A DNA stretch of 64,000 nucleotides from Rhodococcus opacus B4 (GCF_000010805.1 NC_012522.1:7316001-7380000); one strand, 5' to 3'. Counted from the stretch's first letter, positions 49,534-59,968 are shown. The notes: generated from the sequence alone by a model not told the origin. Translations and numbers: made by a program.

Positions 49534-50049
49534 GTGCGTCCCACGGGTGAAGGTGGAACGGAGACGCAGGCCAAGGATTTGTGTCTGCGTCTCCTGACCG
49601 ACCGTGCCCGGAGTCGAGCGGAGTTGGCCGACCGTCTGGCGAAGAAGGGATACTCGGCCGACATCGCCGAGCGCGTACTCGATCGGCTCACCGAGGTGGG
49701 GCTCGTCAACGACGCCGACTTCGCCCAGCAATGGGTGCATTCGCGGCACACGCACTCCGGCAAGGGGAAACGTGCGCTCGCAATGGAACTGCGCCGCAAG
49801 GGCATCGGGCAGGAAGACGCCACCGAGGCGCTCGCTCAGATCGACAGCGACGACGAACGAGCGCGAGCCACCGAACTGGTCGCGAAGAAACTGCGCACCG
49901 TGTCGGCGGACGACCGTGACCGGGCGGTCCGCCGGCTGGTGTCCATGCTGGCACGCCGCGGGTTCCCCCAGGGCATGGCGTTCGAGGTGGTCAAGGAACA
50001 ACTCGATCGTGCCGGTGCGGAAACGGACGGCCTGTTCGACGAGACCTGA
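49534..50049 (+). CDS. recX: Regulatory protein RecX
   Basis: A 171-residue helical protein starting at GTG 49534. LCLRLLTDRARSRAELADRL followed by LIDRLTEVGLVND-like repeats (VLDRLTEVGLVNDADFAQQW) match the three-repeat RecX fold. It caps RecA filaments and limits RecA activity. Co-transcribed with recA and ended by the hairpin at 50087. Confidence 0.92.
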   Translation: MRPTGEGGTETQAKDLCLRLLTDRARSRAELADRLAKKGYSADIAERVLDRLTEVGLVNDADFAQQWVHSRHTHSGKGKRALAMELRRKGIGQEDATEALAQIDSDDERARATELVAKKLRTVSADDRDRAVRRLVSMLARRGFPQGMAFEVVKEQLDRAGAETDGLFDET

Positions 50050-50055
50050 CTCAGA

Positions 50056-50091
50056 CACGACGAACAACACTGCCACGACGAACAACACTGC
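50056..50091. repeat. Perfect tandem repeat of 18 bp, two copies
   Basis: CACGACGAACAACACTGC occurs at 50056-50073 and again at 50074-50091, without a spacer. The second copy runs into the left arm of the terminator hairpin. Possibly polymorphic in copy number between strains. Confidence 0.85.
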
Positions 50092-50127
50092 GGTCGGACG
50101 GAAACCGAGTTTCCATCCGACCGCAGT
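50087..50127. terminator. Hairpin terminator between recX and the convergent gluD
   Basis: ACTGCGGTCGGA and TCCGACCGCAGT form a perfect 12-bp stem, extended inward by GGAAA/TTTCC. It ends the recA-recX transcript and, read the other way, the glu operon. Confidence 0.75.
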
Positions 50128-50186
50128 TGTCGTCTCAGGGGCAGTTGCCGCCTGAGCAGCAGTACCGCCTCAGATACAGGGCCGGG

Positions 50187-51086
50187 TCACAACCGCTTGT
50201 CGGTGATGTCCATCCCCGGAACCGACACCGCGGGAAGCTCGGGAACGGCCCCACCGGGACCTGCGCCCTTCCGGGCGGCCCGCAGCCGCTTCTCCACCCT
50301 GGTCGCCACCACGGTGAGCGTGTAGTTGAGGATGATCATGATGATCGCCACCACGATCAGGGCGGGCAGGTAGTTGCCGTAGAACGCACCGAGCTGCTGA
50401 CCGGACCGCACCACTTCGACATAGCCGATGAGGTAACCGAGCGCGGAGTCCTTCAGGGCGACCACCATCTGCGAGATGATCGCGGGAAGCATCGCCGTGA
50501 CGGCCTGCGGCAGCAGGATCGTGCGCATGACCTGACTCTTGCGCATGCCCAACGCCATGGCGGCCTCGCTCTGGCCCTTGGGGAGCGAGTTGATGCCGGC
50601 CCTGACGATCTCGGCGATCACCGAGCCGTTGTACAGCGTGAGGCCCACGATGACCGCGGCAAGTGCCAGGTATTTCGATTTGAACACCTCGTACTCGGCG
50701 AACAGCTGGTACGAGAAGATCATCAGGATCAGCACCGGGATGGCGCGGAACAGTTCGACGATGCCGCCCGCCACCCATCGCACCGGGCGGTGGTCCGACA
50801 AGCGTCCGATGCCGAGGATCGCGCCGAGGATCAACGCGAACACGATCGATACGGCGGCCGCGACGAGGGTGCCGCGGATGCCGGGGATGAGATACGTGGT
50901 CCACGAGGTCGATTCGGTGAACGGCTCCCACTTCGCCGCGGTCAGCTGGCCTTTGTCGTCGAGTGCGGCGTAGACGAGGTAGCCGATTCCCAGCAGCGCG
51001 AGGGCGACGGCGACCGAGATCAGGCGGTAGACGTTCTTCGCCTTCGGGCCCGGCGCGTCGTAGAGGACGGTGGCGGAATTGCTCAT
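50187..51086 (-). CDS. gluD: Glutamate ABC transporter permease
   Basis: A 299-residue permease with an extended N-terminus and about six hydrophobic segments, carrying the amino-acid permease EAA loop (PKGQSEAAMALGMRKSQVMR). Start ATG 51086 overlaps gluC by four bases. Order gluA-gluB-gluC-gluD and location next to recX match the glutamate uptake system of Corynebacterium glutamicum. Confidence 0.88.
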   Translation of the reverse strand: MSNSATVLYDAPGPKAKNVYRLISVAVALALLGIGYLVYAALDDKGQLTAAKWEPFTESTSWTTYLIPGIRGTLVAAAVSIVFALILGAILGIGRLSDHRPVRWVAGGIVELFRAIPVLILMIFSYQLFAEYEVFKSKYLALAAVIVGLTLYNGSVIAEIVRAGINSLPKGQSEAAMALGMRKSQVMRTILLPQAVTAMLPAIISQMVVALKDSALGYLIGYVEVVRSGQQLGAFYGNYLPALIVVAIIMIILNYTLTVVATRVEKRLRAARKGAGPGGAVPELPAVSVPGMDITDKRL

Positions 51087-51763
51087 CGTGCAACCTCGAA
51101 TCGCTTGCTCAGGTATCCGAAGAGAAGCCCCATCGGCAGGGTCAGGATCACGAATCCGAGGGCGAAGATGCCACCGACGACGAAGATGGCGGCCTCGTTC
51201 TCGATCATTTCCTTCATCAGGAGCGAAGCCTCCGCCACGCCGATCACCGAGGCGATCGTCGTGTTCTTCGTCAGGGCGATCAGCACGCTGCCGAGGGGTG
51301 CGGTGACCGCGCGGAATGCCTGCGGCAGCACGATGAGCCGTAGATTCTGGGAGAACGTGAGGCCGAGCGACCGGCCCGCCTCCGCCTGGCCGACGTGCAC
51401 GGTGTTGATCCCGGACCGCAGCGACTCGCAGACGAAGGCCGCGGTGTAGATGCTGAGGCCGAGCACGGCGAGCCGGAAGTTGTTCTCCTCGAAGAACGTC
51501 GGTGACTGCTCGGGGGCGAGCTTGACGCCCATCGTCTGGAACAGCCCGAACGAGCAGAAGATGATGATGAGCGTCAGGGGAGTGTTGCGGAAGATCGTCA
51601 CGTACGCCGCGCCGACACCGCGCGCGACCGGGATCGGTGACACCCGCATCGCCGCGAGGATGGTGCCGAGTATCAGAGCACCGACAGCCGAGAACGCGGT
51701 CAGCTGCACCGTCGTCCAGAACGCGTCGATCAGCTGATCGCTGTATTTGCTCAGTAGGTCCAC
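51083..51763 (-). CDS. gluC: Glutamate ABC transporter permease
   Basis: A 226-residue inner-membrane permease with five hydrophobic segments and the loop HVGQAEAGRSLGLTFSQNLR. It pairs with GluD as the transmembrane channel. Start ATG 51763, 94 bases after gluB with a strong hairpin in the gap. Confidence 0.88.
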   Translation of the reverse strand: MDLLSKYSDQLIDAFWTTVQLTAFSAVGALILGTILAAMRVSPIPVARGVGAAYVTIFRNTPLTLIIIFCSFGLFQTMGVKLAPEQSPTFFEENNFRLAVLGLSIYTAAFVCESLRSGINTVHVGQAEAGRSLGLTFSQNLRLIVLPQAFRAVTAPLGSVLIALTKNTTIASVIGVAEASLLMKEMIENEAAIFVVGGIFALGFVILTLPMGLLFGYLSKRFEVAR

Positions 51764-51801
51764 TTACCGTCTCCCCAGGTCACCGGTGGTTGGTGTCGAA
51801 C

Positions 51802-51843
51802 CGGGCCGGACGAGACTCCACGAAAGGAGACTCGCCCGACCCG
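51802..51843 (-). promoter_or_regulatory. Intercistronic hairpin between gluB and gluC
   Basis: Two 18-base arms (51802-51819 and 51826-51843) pair at 15 of 18 positions around the loop ACGAAA. It follows the gluB stop at 51858. Such hairpins usually protect the upstream mRNA or attenuate transcription, giving more binding protein than permease. Confidence 0.6.
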
Positions 51844-51857
51844 GGTGAGTGAGTTGC

Positions 51858-52691
51858 TCAGTACCGATCGACGGTCGGCGGTGCGGGGATCGGGTAGCCC
51901 GACGCGCCGACGGTCTCGTTGAACGCGCGCGCCCACGAGCCGTCCGCGATCATCGCCTCGATGGCATCGTTGATCTTGGCCCGGGTCTCGTCGTCACCCT
52001 TGGCCAGGCCGACGCCGTAGCGCTCCTGGGTGAACGGCGCGCCGACCACCTTCAGCTCGCCCGGGTACTGCGCCGCGTAACCGGCGAGGATGATGTCGTC
52101 GGTGGTGACGGCGTCGACCGCCCCGTTCCGCAGCGCCTCGACGCAGGCGGAGTAGGTGTCGAACTCCTGCAGTTGCACGTCCTGCGCGTACTGGTCCTTG
52201 ACCTTCTGCGCCGGGGTGGACCCGGTGACGGAGCACAGCTTCTTGCCGCCGTTGAGCGACTCGGGGCCGGTGATGTCGGTGTTGTCGGACTTCACCAGGA
52301 GCGACTGCCCGGCGATGAAGTACGGCCCGGCGAAGTCGACCTTCTCCTTGCGGGCGTCGGTGATCGAGTAGGTGGCGACGATGTAGTCGACCTCACCGTT
52401 CTGGATCAGCGTCTCGCGCTGAGCCGACGGGGACTCCTTGAACTCGATGTTCTCGGGCGCGACCCCCAGCTTGCCCGCGATGTACTCGGCCACCTCGACG
52501 TCGAAACCGCTGAAGGAACCATCGGGGTTGCGCAGCCCGAGGCCGGGCTGGTCGTACTTGATTCCGACGGTGAGCTTGCCCTCCGACGCGCTCTGGGATG
52601 CGCTCTTCTCTTCACCTCCGCCACAGGCCGATGCGACGACGGCGAGCGCCATGACGCCGATTCCCACACGAATCGAGCGATTGATCCTCAT
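51858..52691 (-). CDS. gluB: Glutamate ABC transporter substrate-binding lipoprotein
   Basis: A 277-residue protein with a lipoprotein signal: basic start MRINRSIRVG, hydrophobic segment and lipobox VVASAC, with the modified cysteine at residue 23. The mature part is a family-3 amino-acid binding protein (GFDVEVAEYIAGKLGVAPEN, QRETLIQNGEVDYIVATYSI). It delivers glutamate to GluCD. Confidence 0.9.
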   Translation of the reverse strand: MRINRSIRVGIGVMALAVVASACGGGEEKSASQSASEGKLTVGIKYDQPGLGLRNPDGSFSGFDVEVAEYIAGKLGVAPENIEFKESPSAQRETLIQNGEVDYIVATYSITDARKEKVDFAGPYFIAGQSLLVKSDNTDITGPESLNGGKKLCSVTGSTPAQKVKDQYAQDVQLQEFDTYSACVEALRNGAVDAVTTDDIILAGYAAQYPGELKVVGAPFTQERYGVGLAKGDDETRAKINDAIEAMIADGSWARAFNETVGASGYPIPAPPTVDRY

Positions 52692-52772
52692 CGAGTTCCT
52701 CCAATTGAAATGACGGGTGTTGCCGGTGGAGCATGATCGACCGCGAGGGCACCGCCGCGGCGCCCTCTCCGG

Positions 52773-53555
52773 TCAGTGGCTGAGAATTTTGCCGAGAAAG
52801 TCCTTCGCACGCTCGGACTTGGGAGCGGTGAAGAACGTGGCGGGGTCGTCGTCCTCGACGATCTGGCCGTCGGCCATGAAAAGGACACGGTCGCCGGCCT
52901 TGCGGGCGAAGCCCATCTCGTGGGTCACCACGAGCATGGTCATGCCTTCCTTGGCGAGCGAGGTCATGACGTCGAGGACTTCGTTGACCATTTCCGGGTC
53001 GAGCGCGGACGTCGGCTCGTCGAACAGCATGACCTTGGGGTTCATGGCGAGTGCGCGGGCAATCGCGACGCGCTGCTGCTGACCGCCCGACAACTGCGCC
53101 GGGTACTTGTCCGCCTGGTTGGCGATGCCGACCCGCTCGAGCAGTTCGTAGGCCTTCGTCTTCGCGTCGGCGCTGCTCTTCTTCCGCACCTTGACCGGTG
53201 CGAGCATCACGTTTTCGAGGATCGTCTTGTGGGCGAACAGGTTGAACGACTGGAACACCATTCCCACGTCGGCGCGCAGCGCGGCCAGGGCCTTGCCCTC
53301 GGCCGGCAGCACCTTGCCGTCCACGGCGATCTCACCGGAATCGATGGGCTCGAGGCGGTTGATGGTCCGGCACAGCGTCGACTTCCCGGATCCGGACGGT
53401 CCCAGGACGATCACGACCTGTCCCCGAGGAACTTCGAGGTTGATCTCCTGGAGGACGTGGAGGGCGCCGAAGTGTTTGTTCACCGATTTCATCGAGATCA
53501 TGGACGGGGCCGCACCCGTGGAGGGCGTCGGCGTCGCGTCGTCGGCTTGCGTCAT
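52773..53555 (-). CDS. gluA: Glutamate ABC transporter ATP-binding protein
   Basis: A 260-residue ATPase. Walker [10 protein letters not shown] at 52-60, signature [15 protein letters not shown], Walker [13 protein letters not shown] and the H-loop VVTHEMGFA. Start ATG 53555, with about 20 extra N-terminal residues before [12 protein letters not shown]. First gene of gluABCD, divergent from miaB. Confidence 0.92.
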   Translation of the reverse strand: MTQADDATPTPSTGAAPSMISMKSVNKHFGALHVLQEINLEVPRGQVVIVLGPSGSGKSTLCRTINRLEPIDSGEIAVDGKVLPAEGKALAALRADVGMVFQSFNLFAHKTILENVMLAPVKVRKKSSADAKTKAYELLERVGIANQADKYPAQLSGGQQQRVAIARALAMNPKVMLFDEPTSALDPEMVNEVLDVMTSLAKEGMTMLVVTHEMGFARKAGDRVLFMADGQIVEDDDPATFFTAPKSERAKDFLGKILSH

Positions 53556-53698
53556 AGTCGATGACCCTATGTCCTGGGGGCGGGAGCACCTGTCATTTGC
53601 TCCGAGAATCCTCGGGATGTCACGGAAACTTTACTGTCCGGCTTCGGTCGTGTGTCCTGGCGCACACCGGCCGCGACGAGGCGATTTGGCGCGGGCCG

Positions 53699-53704
53699 TA
53701 CCCT
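53699..53704 (+). promoter_or_regulatory. -10 box TACCCT, leaderless start of miaB
   Basis: TACCCT ends seven bases before the GTG at 53712. Confidence 0.48.
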
Positions 53705-53711
53705 GGCATAC

Positions 53712-55229
53712 GTGGACACGATCGACCAGACCCCTCACCGCAGCTACGAGGTGCGCACGTACGGCTGCCAGATGAACGTGCACGACTCCGAGCGGTTGTC
53801 GGGGCTCCTCGAAGACGCCGGCTACACGAAGGCGGCCGCCGGCCAGTCGCCCGACCTCGTCGTCTTCAACACCTGCGCGGTGCGGGAGAACGCCGACAAC
53901 AAGCTGTACGGAAACCTCAGCCATCTGGCGCCGGCCAAGGAACAGAACCCCGACATGCAGATCGCGGTCGGCGGGTGCCTGGCGCAGAAGGACCGCGACG
54001 TCGTCGTGAAGAAGGCGCCGTGGGTCGACGTCGTGTTCGGCACCCACAACATCGGTTCGCTTCCGGCGCTGCTGGACCGGGCCCGCCACAACCAGCGGGC
54101 CGAGGTCGAGATCCTCGACGCGCTCGAGGCGTTTCCGTCGACGCTGCCCGCCAAGCGGGAGTCGGCGTACGCCGGCTGGGTGTCCATCTCGGTGGGATGC
54201 AACAACACGTGCACGTTCTGCATCGTGCCCGCGCTGCGCGGCAAGGAGGTCGACCGGCGGCCCGGCGACATCCTGGCCGAGGTGCAGGCCCTGGTGAACG
54301 AGGGCGTCGTGGAGGTCACGCTGCTCGGGCAGAACGTCAACGCGTACGGCGTCTCCTTCGCCGACCCCGACCAGCCTCGCGACCGCGGCGCGTTCGCCGC
54401 GCTGCTGCGCGCGTGCGGCGAGATCGACGGGCTCGAACGCGTCCGTTTCACGTCCCCGCACCCGGCCGAGTTCACCGACGACGTCATCGAGGCGATGGCC
54501 GAGACCCCGAACGTGTGCCCCCAGCTGCACATGCCGCTGCAATCCGGTTCGGACCGTGTGCTCAAGGCGATGCGCCGCTCCTACCGGAAGTCGCGGTTCC
54601 TGGGGATCATCGAGAAGGTCCGCTCCGCGATGCCGCACGCGGCGATCACCACCGACATCATCGTGGGCTTCCCCGGGGAGACCGAGGAAGACTTCCAGGA
54701 CACGCTCGACGTCGTCCGGCAGGCGCGCTTCACGAGCGCGTTCACCTTCCAGTACTCCAAACGGCCCGGCACCCCGGCGGCGGACATGGACGATCAGCTG
54801 CCCAAGGCCGTCGTGCAGGAACGGTACGAACGTCTCATCGCGTTGCAGGAACAGATCACGCTCGAGGAGAACCAGAAGCTCGTCGGCGCCGAGGTGGAAC
54901 TGCTCGTCGCCACCGGGGAGGGCCGCAAGAACGCGGAGACCGCGCGGATGAGCGGGCGCGCCCGCGACGGCCGGCTCGTCCACTTCCGGCCGGAGGGAAA
55001 CCTCGACGGCAACGTCCGGCCCGGCGACGTCGTCACCATCGTGATCAGCGCTGCCGCCCCGCACCACCTCGTCGCGGACACCCCCGTCCTGACACACCGC
55101 CGCACCCGCGCAGGTGACTCCTTCGAGAAGGGCGTCACCCCGAAGACCCCGCCGATCGGCGTGGGACTCGGACTGCCGCAGATCGGTGCCCCCGCACCAC
55201 TACCCGCTCAGATGGGATGCAACGCATGA
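53712..55229 (+). CDS. miaB: tRNA-2-methylthio-N6-isopentenyladenosine synthase
   Basis: A 505-residue radical-SAM methylthiotransferase. Three N-terminal cysteines of the auxiliary cluster begin with YGCQMN (C19), then FNTCAVR and GGCLAQ. The radical-SAM motif is CNNTCTFC (163-170), and the TRAM-like end is present. It thiomethylates i6A37 made by MiaA. GTG 53712 with TACCCT seven bases before it is preferred to an upstream ATG at 53652. Confidence 0.94.
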   Translation: MDTIDQTPHRSYEVRTYGCQMNVHDSERLSGLLEDAGYTKAAAGQSPDLVVFNTCAVRENADNKLYGNLSHLAPAKEQNPDMQIAVGGCLAQKDRDVVVKKAPWVDVVFGTHNIGSLPALLDRARHNQRAEVEILDALEAFPSTLPAKRESAYAGWVSISVGCNNTCTFCIVPALRGKEVDRRPGDILAEVQALVNEGVVEVTLLGQNVNAYGVSFADPDQPRDRGAFAALLRACGEIDGLERVRFTSPHPAEFTDDVIEAMAETPNVCPQLHMPLQSGSDRVLKAMRRSYRKSRFLGIIEKVRSAMPHAAITTDIIVGFPGETEEDFQDTLDVVRQARFTSAFTFQYSKRPGTPAADMDDQLPKAVVQERYERLIALQEQITLEENQKLVGAEVELLVATGEGRKNAETARMSGRARDGRLVHFRPEGNLDGNVRPGDVVTIVISAAAPHHLVADTPVLTHRRTRAGDSFEKGVTPKTPPIGVGLGLPQIGAPAPLPAQMGCNA

Positions 55230-55825
55230 CCTCGCAGTTCGACGACCAGCGCCACGACGACCCGAGTGACGCGAACGAGCCGATCGAGAGCTACCTGAAG
55301 GATTTCGACGCCGCCGAGAAGAAGGTGGCCGGTGAGATCGACCCCGGGGCGCGTGCGCTCGTCGTCGCCGTCGCGGTGGTCGTGCTCCTCGGCTCGCTGT
55401 CGTTGCCGCATTCCGGCATCGCGAACGGCTGGGAGGTGCTGGTGTACGGGGACGACGCCCGTGCGGAGACGATTGCGCTGCCGTCGCGGCTGTTCGTGTG
55501 GTTCGAGGTGGTGTTCGGCGTCGTCGTGTCGATGCTGGCGCTCGTCACCCGCCGCTGGGCGCTCGCGTGGGTGGCCCTCGCCGGGACCGCGGTGTCCATC
55601 GTGTTCGGGATGCTCGCCATCTGGTCGCGGCAGACCCCGGCGCCCGGCGTCGAGGCGGCCGGACCGGGCATCGGGCTGATCATCGGCTGGCTCACCGTCA
55701 TCGTGCTCACGTTCCACTGGCTGAAGGTGGTCTGGAGCCGGACCGCGCTGCAGCTGGCCGCGGAAGAGGAACGCCGCGCCGCTGCCGCCGAAGCGGAGCG
55801 ACGCGGCGACTGGAACGTTAGCTGA
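55226..55825 (+). CDS. Conserved membrane protein (Rv2732c-like)
   Basis: A 199-residue protein starting at ATG 55226 inside the miaB stop (ATGA). ATG 55217 is an alternative. An acidic N-terminal tail and four hydrophobic segments (about 45-170) are followed by a charged [15 protein letters not shown] tail. It corresponds to the gene after miaB in mycobacteria. Function unknown. Confidence 0.8.
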   Translation: MTSQFDDQRHDDPSDANEPIESYLKDFDAAEKKVAGEIDPGARALVVAVAVVVLLGSLSLPHSGIANGWEVLVYGDDARAETIALPSRLFVWFEVVFGVVVSMLALVTRRWALAWVALAGTAVSIVFGMLAIWSRQTPAPGVEAAGPGIGLIIGWLTVIVLTFHWLKVVWSRTALQLAAEEERRAAAAEAERRGDWNVS

Positions 55826-55831
55826 TCGCGC

Positions 55832-57217
55832 CTACTGGCCGCTGACCGCGCCCTCGGCCGCCTCGGCCCATTCGCGCCACTGCTTGGCCTGCGCGAGAGC
55901 GCTCTCGGCGTCCTTCGTCTTGCCCGCCGCGGTGGCTTTGGCGGCCTGCTCCTCGAACTGCGTGACCCGCTCACGGAACTGAGCGGCCCGCGCGAGCGCC
56001 TCCGGGTCGGTGCGGCGCCATTCCTCGTCGGCGGCGTCGCGGACACGCTTCTCGATGGCCCGCAGCTTGCCCTCGAGGTCGTGCATCCGCTCGCGGGGCA
56101 CCTTCCCGATGGCGTCCCACTTCTCCTGCAGGTCGCGGAGTGCGGCCCGCGCCGCATCGATGTCCTTGGACGGATCGATGTGGCCGGCGTTCTTCAGCAA
56201 CTCCTCCTTGGCGACCGCGTTCTCCTCGAACTCGGCGTCGCGTTCGGAGGACGCGGCGTTGCGGGCGGCGAAGAACACGTCCTGAGCGCCCTTGAACCGC
56301 TTCCACAGGTTGTCGTCGGCCTCCCGGGGTGCGCGTCCGGCCGCCTTCCACTCGGCGAGCAGATCGCGGAAGGCTCCGGCCGTGGGACCCCAGTCGGTGG
56401 AATCGGACAGTGCCTCCGCCCGCTCGACGAGTTCTTCCTTCTTGGTCTTGGCGGCGGCGCGCTCACGGTCGAGTTCGGCGAAATGCGCGCCGCGACGCCG
56501 ATTGAACGCCTCCCGCGCCTTGGAATACCGCTTCCACAGGGCGTCGTCGACCTTCCGGTCGATCCCGCGGATCGTCTTCCATTCGTCCAGGATCTCGCGT
56601 AACCGGTCGCCGGCGGCCTTCCACTGCGTGGACTCGGCACCGATCTGTTCCGCCTCGGCGGCCAGTTCTTCCTTGCGTTCGGTGTGCGCCTGCCGCGACA
56701 GTTCCTTCTCGTGCTTGGCGTGTGCGGCCGCCTCGTCGGATCCGGCGATGATGACGTCGAGTCGCGCCGAGAGCGAGTCGACGTCACCGATCACCGCGGC
56801 GGTCGGGAGGGATTCGGCGAGCGCGATCGCGGCCGCCTTCGTCTTCTTCGCGTCGCCCGCACCGGAATTGAGCCGGGCCTCGAGGAGGGCCACCTCGGTG
56901 GCGAGATCGTCGAAGCGCCGACCGAAGTGCGCCAAGCCCTCCGCCGCGTCTCCGGCCTGCCACGACCCGATCTGCCGTTCACCGTCCGCGGTCTTCACCC
57001 AGGCGGTGCCGTCGTCGTCGACGCGGCCGAACTCGCTCGGATCACTGTGGGCGGGGGCGGCGACGGCGGGGGCGGAGAGGGCGTGCGTCGGTGTGGGGTG
57101 GGGCTTGGGTGCACCCGGTTTCGCGGCGGCACCCGGCTTCGGGACGCTGGGCTTCGGTGTGTCGTGCTGCTGAGCGGCAGGCTCCACGGCGGGCTTCGCG
57201 TCGCTGCTGTCGGTCAT
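55832..57217 (-). CDS. DUF349-domain protein (Rv2731-like)
   Basis: A 461-residue protein starting at ATG 57217 behind GAGGAA. A proline/alanine-rich N-terminus of about 70 residues precedes a domain ([20 protein letters not shown]) and four DUF349 repeats, each helical with a W-x(n)-DxLWKRF pattern ([32 protein letters not shown]). Very charged and coiled-coil-like. Function unknown. Convergent with the membrane gene ending at 55825. Confidence 0.88.
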   Translation of the reverse strand: MTDSSDAKPAVEPAAQQHDTPKPSVPKPGAAAKPGAPKPHPTPTHALSAPAVAAPAHSDPSEFGRVDDDGTAWVKTADGERQIGSWQAGDAAEGLAHFGRRFDDLATEVALLEARLNSGAGDAKKTKAAAIALAESLPTAAVIGDVDSLSARLDVIIAGSDEAAAHAKHEKELSRQAHTERKEELAAEAEQIGAESTQWKAAGDRLREILDEWKTIRGIDRKVDDALWKRYSKAREAFNRRRGAHFAELDRERAAAKTKKEELVERAEALSDSTDWGPTAGAFRDLLAEWKAAGRAPREADDNLWKRFKGAQDVFFAARNAASSERDAEFEENAVAKEELLKNAGHIDPSKDIDAARAALRDLQEKWDAIGKVPRERMHDLEGKLRAIEKRVRDAADEEWRRTDPEALARAAQFRERVTQFEEQAAKATAAGKTKDAESALAQAKQWREWAEAAEGAVSGQ

Positions 57218-57262
57218 CGGTTCCTCATCTCTGCCGCGCGTCACGGCTGCCTGAACGCAATA

Positions 57263-57316
57263 CTGGCTCCATACGACCCGGGACGGGTGCTGGCTCCATT
57301 CAACCCGGTACGGGCC
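57263..57316. repeat. 27-bp imperfect tandem repeat in the DUF349/57421 divergent promoter
   Basis: CTGGCTCCATACGACCCGGG (57263) and CTGGCTCCATTCAACCCGGT (57290) start two 27-bp copies. Each holds ACCCG-N3-CGGG(T/C), a short inverted repeat. Regularly spaced dyads between divergent starts may be an operator. Confidence 0.5.
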
Positions 57317-57408
57317 CTGTGGACTATTGAATCAGGTCGGACGGTCCGTGTTGGTACCGATTGACGGCAGTGCCCGAATCGGATGTCGGGTCCGTGCCCG
57401 CGGTCGAC

Positions 57409-57414
57409 TAGCGT
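57409..57414 (+). promoter_or_regulatory. -10 box TAGCGT, leaderless start
   Basis: TAGCGT ends six bases before the GTG at 57421. Confidence 0.5.
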
Positions 57415-57420
57415 GACTGT

Positions 57421-58137
57421 GTGTTCACCGCTGCCATCCTCGTTCCGTCCCCACCGTTGCTGGTACCCGAACTGACCGGGGCGGCCGCTGCGGAGACGGC
57501 TCCGCTGCGGGACGCGGTCCAGTCGGCCGCGAAGGCGTTGTCCGCGATCGCCACCGAATGGGTGGCGGTCGGCGCGGCGCCCACCGCGGTGGACGTGCGG
57601 GACGACGCGCAGGGCACCTACCGCGGCTACGGCGTCGACGTCCGGGTGACGCTGCGGCCCGGTCCCGCCGGCGAGCCGGATCCGGACCTGCCGCTCGCGG
57701 CGCTGACGGCCGGGTGGATCCGGGGAACGTGTGCGCCGGACGCCGTCGTCGACGCGCGGATCCTCGCCGCCGATCTGCCGCCGCGGCAGTGCGCCGCGTA
57801 CGGCGCGGAATTGCGCGCGTTCCTCGACCGGGACCCCGAGCCGCGGGGACTGCTGATCGTCGCGGACGGGGCGAACACCCTCACGGCGAAGGCGCCGGGC
57901 GCGTTCGACCCCCGTGCGGAAGGCGTCCAGGCCCGAGTCGACGCGGCCCTCGACACCGGCGACCGGGATGCGCTGCTCGCCCTCGACCCCGCCGAGTGCG
58001 CAGTCCTCGGCATCGGCGGGCGCGTCCCCTGGCAGGTGCTCGCCGGCGTGTTCGACGCTCCGCCCGCCTCCTGCCGGACGCTGTACAGCGCCGCGCCCTA
58101 CGGAGTGGGCTACCACGTCGGGGAGTGGCGTCCGTGA
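57421..58137 (+). CDS. Class III extradiol dioxygenase-like conserved protein (Rv2728c-like)
   Basis: A 238-residue protein: [19 protein letters not shown] at the N-terminus, [20 protein letters not shown] in the middle, and [20 protein letters not shown] with YHVGEW at the end. The fold resembles the LigB-type dioxygenase superfamily, but the usual histidine pair is not evident, so catalysis is doubtful. In mycobacteria it also precedes miaA. It overlaps miaA by four bases. Confidence 0.78.
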   Translation: MFTAAILVPSPPLLVPELTGAAAAETAPLRDAVQSAAKALSAIATEWVAVGAAPTAVDVRDDAQGTYRGYGVDVRVTLRPGPAGEPDPDLPLAALTAGWIRGTCAPDAVVDARILAADLPPRQCAAYGAELRAFLDRDPEPRGLLIVADGANTLTAKAPGAFDPRAEGVQARVDAALDTGDRDALLALDPAECAVLGIGGRVPWQVLAGVFDAPPASCRTLYSAAPYGVGYHVGEWRP

Positions 58138-59063
58138 CCTCACCCGTGCCGATCGCCGTCGTCGGGCCGACCGCCACCGGAAAGTCGGATCTCGCGCTGG
58201 ATCTGGCCGAACGCCTCGGCGGCGAGATCGTCAACATCGACGCCATGCAGCTGTACCGGGGAATGGACATCGGCACCGCCAAACTCGCCCCGGCCGAACG
58301 CCGTGGAATCCCGCATCACCAGCTCGACGTGCTCGACGTGACACAGACGGCCACCGTCGCGAACTATCAGCAGGCCGCGGTCCGCGACGTGGAGGCGATC
58401 GCCGCCCGCGGCGCCGTGCCGGTCATCGTCGGCGGATCGATGATGTACGTGCAGTCGCTGCTCGACGAGTGGAGCTTCCCCGCCACGGATGCGTCGGTGC
58501 GGGCGCGGTGGGAAGCCTTCCTCGCCGACAGGGGCGTCGCGGCCGTCCACGCCGAGCTGAGCCGGGTGGATCCCGACGCCGCCGCGTCGATCCTCCCCAC
58601 CGACGGCAGGCGTCTGGTCCGGGCCCTCGAAGTCGTCGAGATCACCGGCAGGCCGTTCGCGGCGTCCGCCCCGCGCATCGGTGAACCGCGCTGGGGCACA
58701 CACATCGTCGGCGTCGACCGCGACACCGCCGAACTCGACGACCGGATCCGGCTCCGCACCCGGCTGATGTTCGAACAGGGACTCGTCGACGAGGTGCGCG
58801 GGCTGATCGACGTGGGACTGTGCGACGGCGTCACCGCACCCCGGGCCATCGGCTACGCGCAGGTCCTCGCCTGGCTCGACGGCGAATACGACCTGGCCGA
58901 GGCCGAGGAACGCACCTTCATCGGCACCCGGCGCTACGTGCGCAGGCAACGGTCCTGGTTCCGCCGCGACCCCCGCATCCACTGGGTCGACGGAAACACC
59001 GCCGACCTCGCGGACTCCACGATCCGCACCCTCGACGAGACGCGAACACTGGGAGAACGATGA
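58134..59063 (+). CDS. miaA: tRNA dimethylallyltransferase
   Basis: A 309-residue enzyme starting at GTG 58134 in the stop of the preceding gene. P-loop GPTATGKS (11-18), [31 protein letters not shown] and [17 protein letters not shown]. It adds the isopentenyl group to A37 of UNN-decoding tRNAs, the substrate of MiaB. It overlaps the next gene by four bases (ATGA). Confidence 0.94.
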   Translation: MTSPVPIAVVGPTATGKSDLALDLAERLGGEIVNIDAMQLYRGMDIGTAKLAPAERRGIPHHQLDVLDVTQTATVANYQQAAVRDVEAIAARGAVPVIVGGSMMYVQSLLDEWSFPATDASVRARWEAFLADRGVAAVHAELSRVDPDAAASILPTDGRRLVRALEVVEITGRPFAASAPRIGEPRWGTHIVGVDRDTAELDDRIRLRTRLMFEQGLVDEVRGLIDVGLCDGVTAPRAIGYAQVLAWLDGEYDLAEAEERTFIGTRRYVRRQRSWFRRDPRIHWVDGNTADLADSTIRTLDETRTLGER

Positions 59064-59908
59064 GCCGAACACCGTCCGGGCGGCACCGTCCGGCCTCGTC
59101 CGTGCTGGTGACCACCCGCAACGCCCGCTTCCAGCAATGGCAGTCCTATCTCACCAACCGCGCCAAACGGACGAAGGCCGGCCGCTTCCTGATCCAGGGT
59201 GTGCGCCCCCTCAACCTCGCCCTCGACCACGACTGGCCGATCGAATCGCTGCTGCACCGCATCGACGGCCCGCCGTTGTCCGACTGGGCGCGGGAACTGC
59301 TCGCGAGCCGATCCGTCGAGCAGATCGGTGTCAGCGCCGAACTGATGGCCGAGCTGGGTGAGAAAACCGACACCGCGCCGGAACTGATCGCGGTAGCGAA
59401 GACTCGCGTACCCCGGCTGAAGGAGCTGCGGCTGCAGTCCGCCCCACTGGTCGTCGTGTTCGACCGGCCTGCCTCACCCGGAAACCTGGGCACCCTCGTC
59501 CGCTCCGCCAACGCGTTCGGCGCCGACGCGGTCGTCGTGGTGGGCCACGGCGCCGACCCGTTCGACCCCCGGAGCGTCCGTGCGTCCACCGGATCGCTCT
59601 TCGCGATGCCGGTCGTCACCGTGTCGTCCGTCGACGAGATCCTCGCCTTCCGGGACGCCCGGCGCGCGTCCGGAACCGAACTGCACATCGTCGGTACGGA
59701 CGAGACCGGGTCCGTCACCATCGACGCCCACGACTTCGGCGGCGGCACCGTACTCGTGATCGGCAACGAGACCCGCGGAATGAGCGCCGCGTGGCGCAAC
59801 GCCTGCGACACGGTCGTCAACATCCCGATCGGGGGCGCGGCCAGTTCCCTCGGCGCCCCCTCCGCCGGCGCCGTCGCCCTCTACGAAATCGCCCGGCAGC
59901 GAAGATGA
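59060..59908 (+). CDS. SpoU-family RNA 2'-O-methyltransferase
   Basis: A 282-residue SPOUT enzyme with an N-terminal RNA-binding region ([33 protein letters not shown]). SpoU motif 1 region is [20 protein letters not shown], motif 2 [10 protein letters not shown] and motif 3 [20 protein letters not shown]. The last deviates from the standard SLNVSxAAG at the asparagine position. It probably methylates a ribose in rRNA or tRNA. It is placed between miaA and dapF, where mycobacteria have no gene. Confidence 0.85.
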   Translation: MSRTPSGRHRPASSVLVTTRNARFQQWQSYLTNRAKRTKAGRFLIQGVRPLNLALDHDWPIESLLHRIDGPPLSDWARELLASRSVEQIGVSAELMAELGEKTDTAPELIAVAKTRVPRLKELRLQSAPLVVVFDRPASPGNLGTLVRSANAFGADAVVVVGHGADPFDPRSVRASTGSLFAMPVVTVSSVDEILAFRDARRASGTELHIVGTDETGSVTIDAHDFGGGTVLVIGNETRGMSAAWRNACDTVVNIPIGGAASSLGAPSAGAVALYEIARQRR

Positions 59909-59955
59909 ACCGCACCGCGGTGGCGCAGATGAACGGCACCCTCTCGGCCGTTGGT

Positions 59956-59961
59956 TAGAGT
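59956..59961 (+). promoter_or_regulatory. -10 box TAGAGT, leaderless start of dapF
   Basis: TAGAGT ends seven bases before the ATG at 59969. Confidence 0.5.
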
Positions 59962-59968
59962 GGTGCGC

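Noticed and set aside
50056-50091. CRISPR-like repeats
   Set aside because: Only two directly adjacent copies without spacers and no cas genes nearby.
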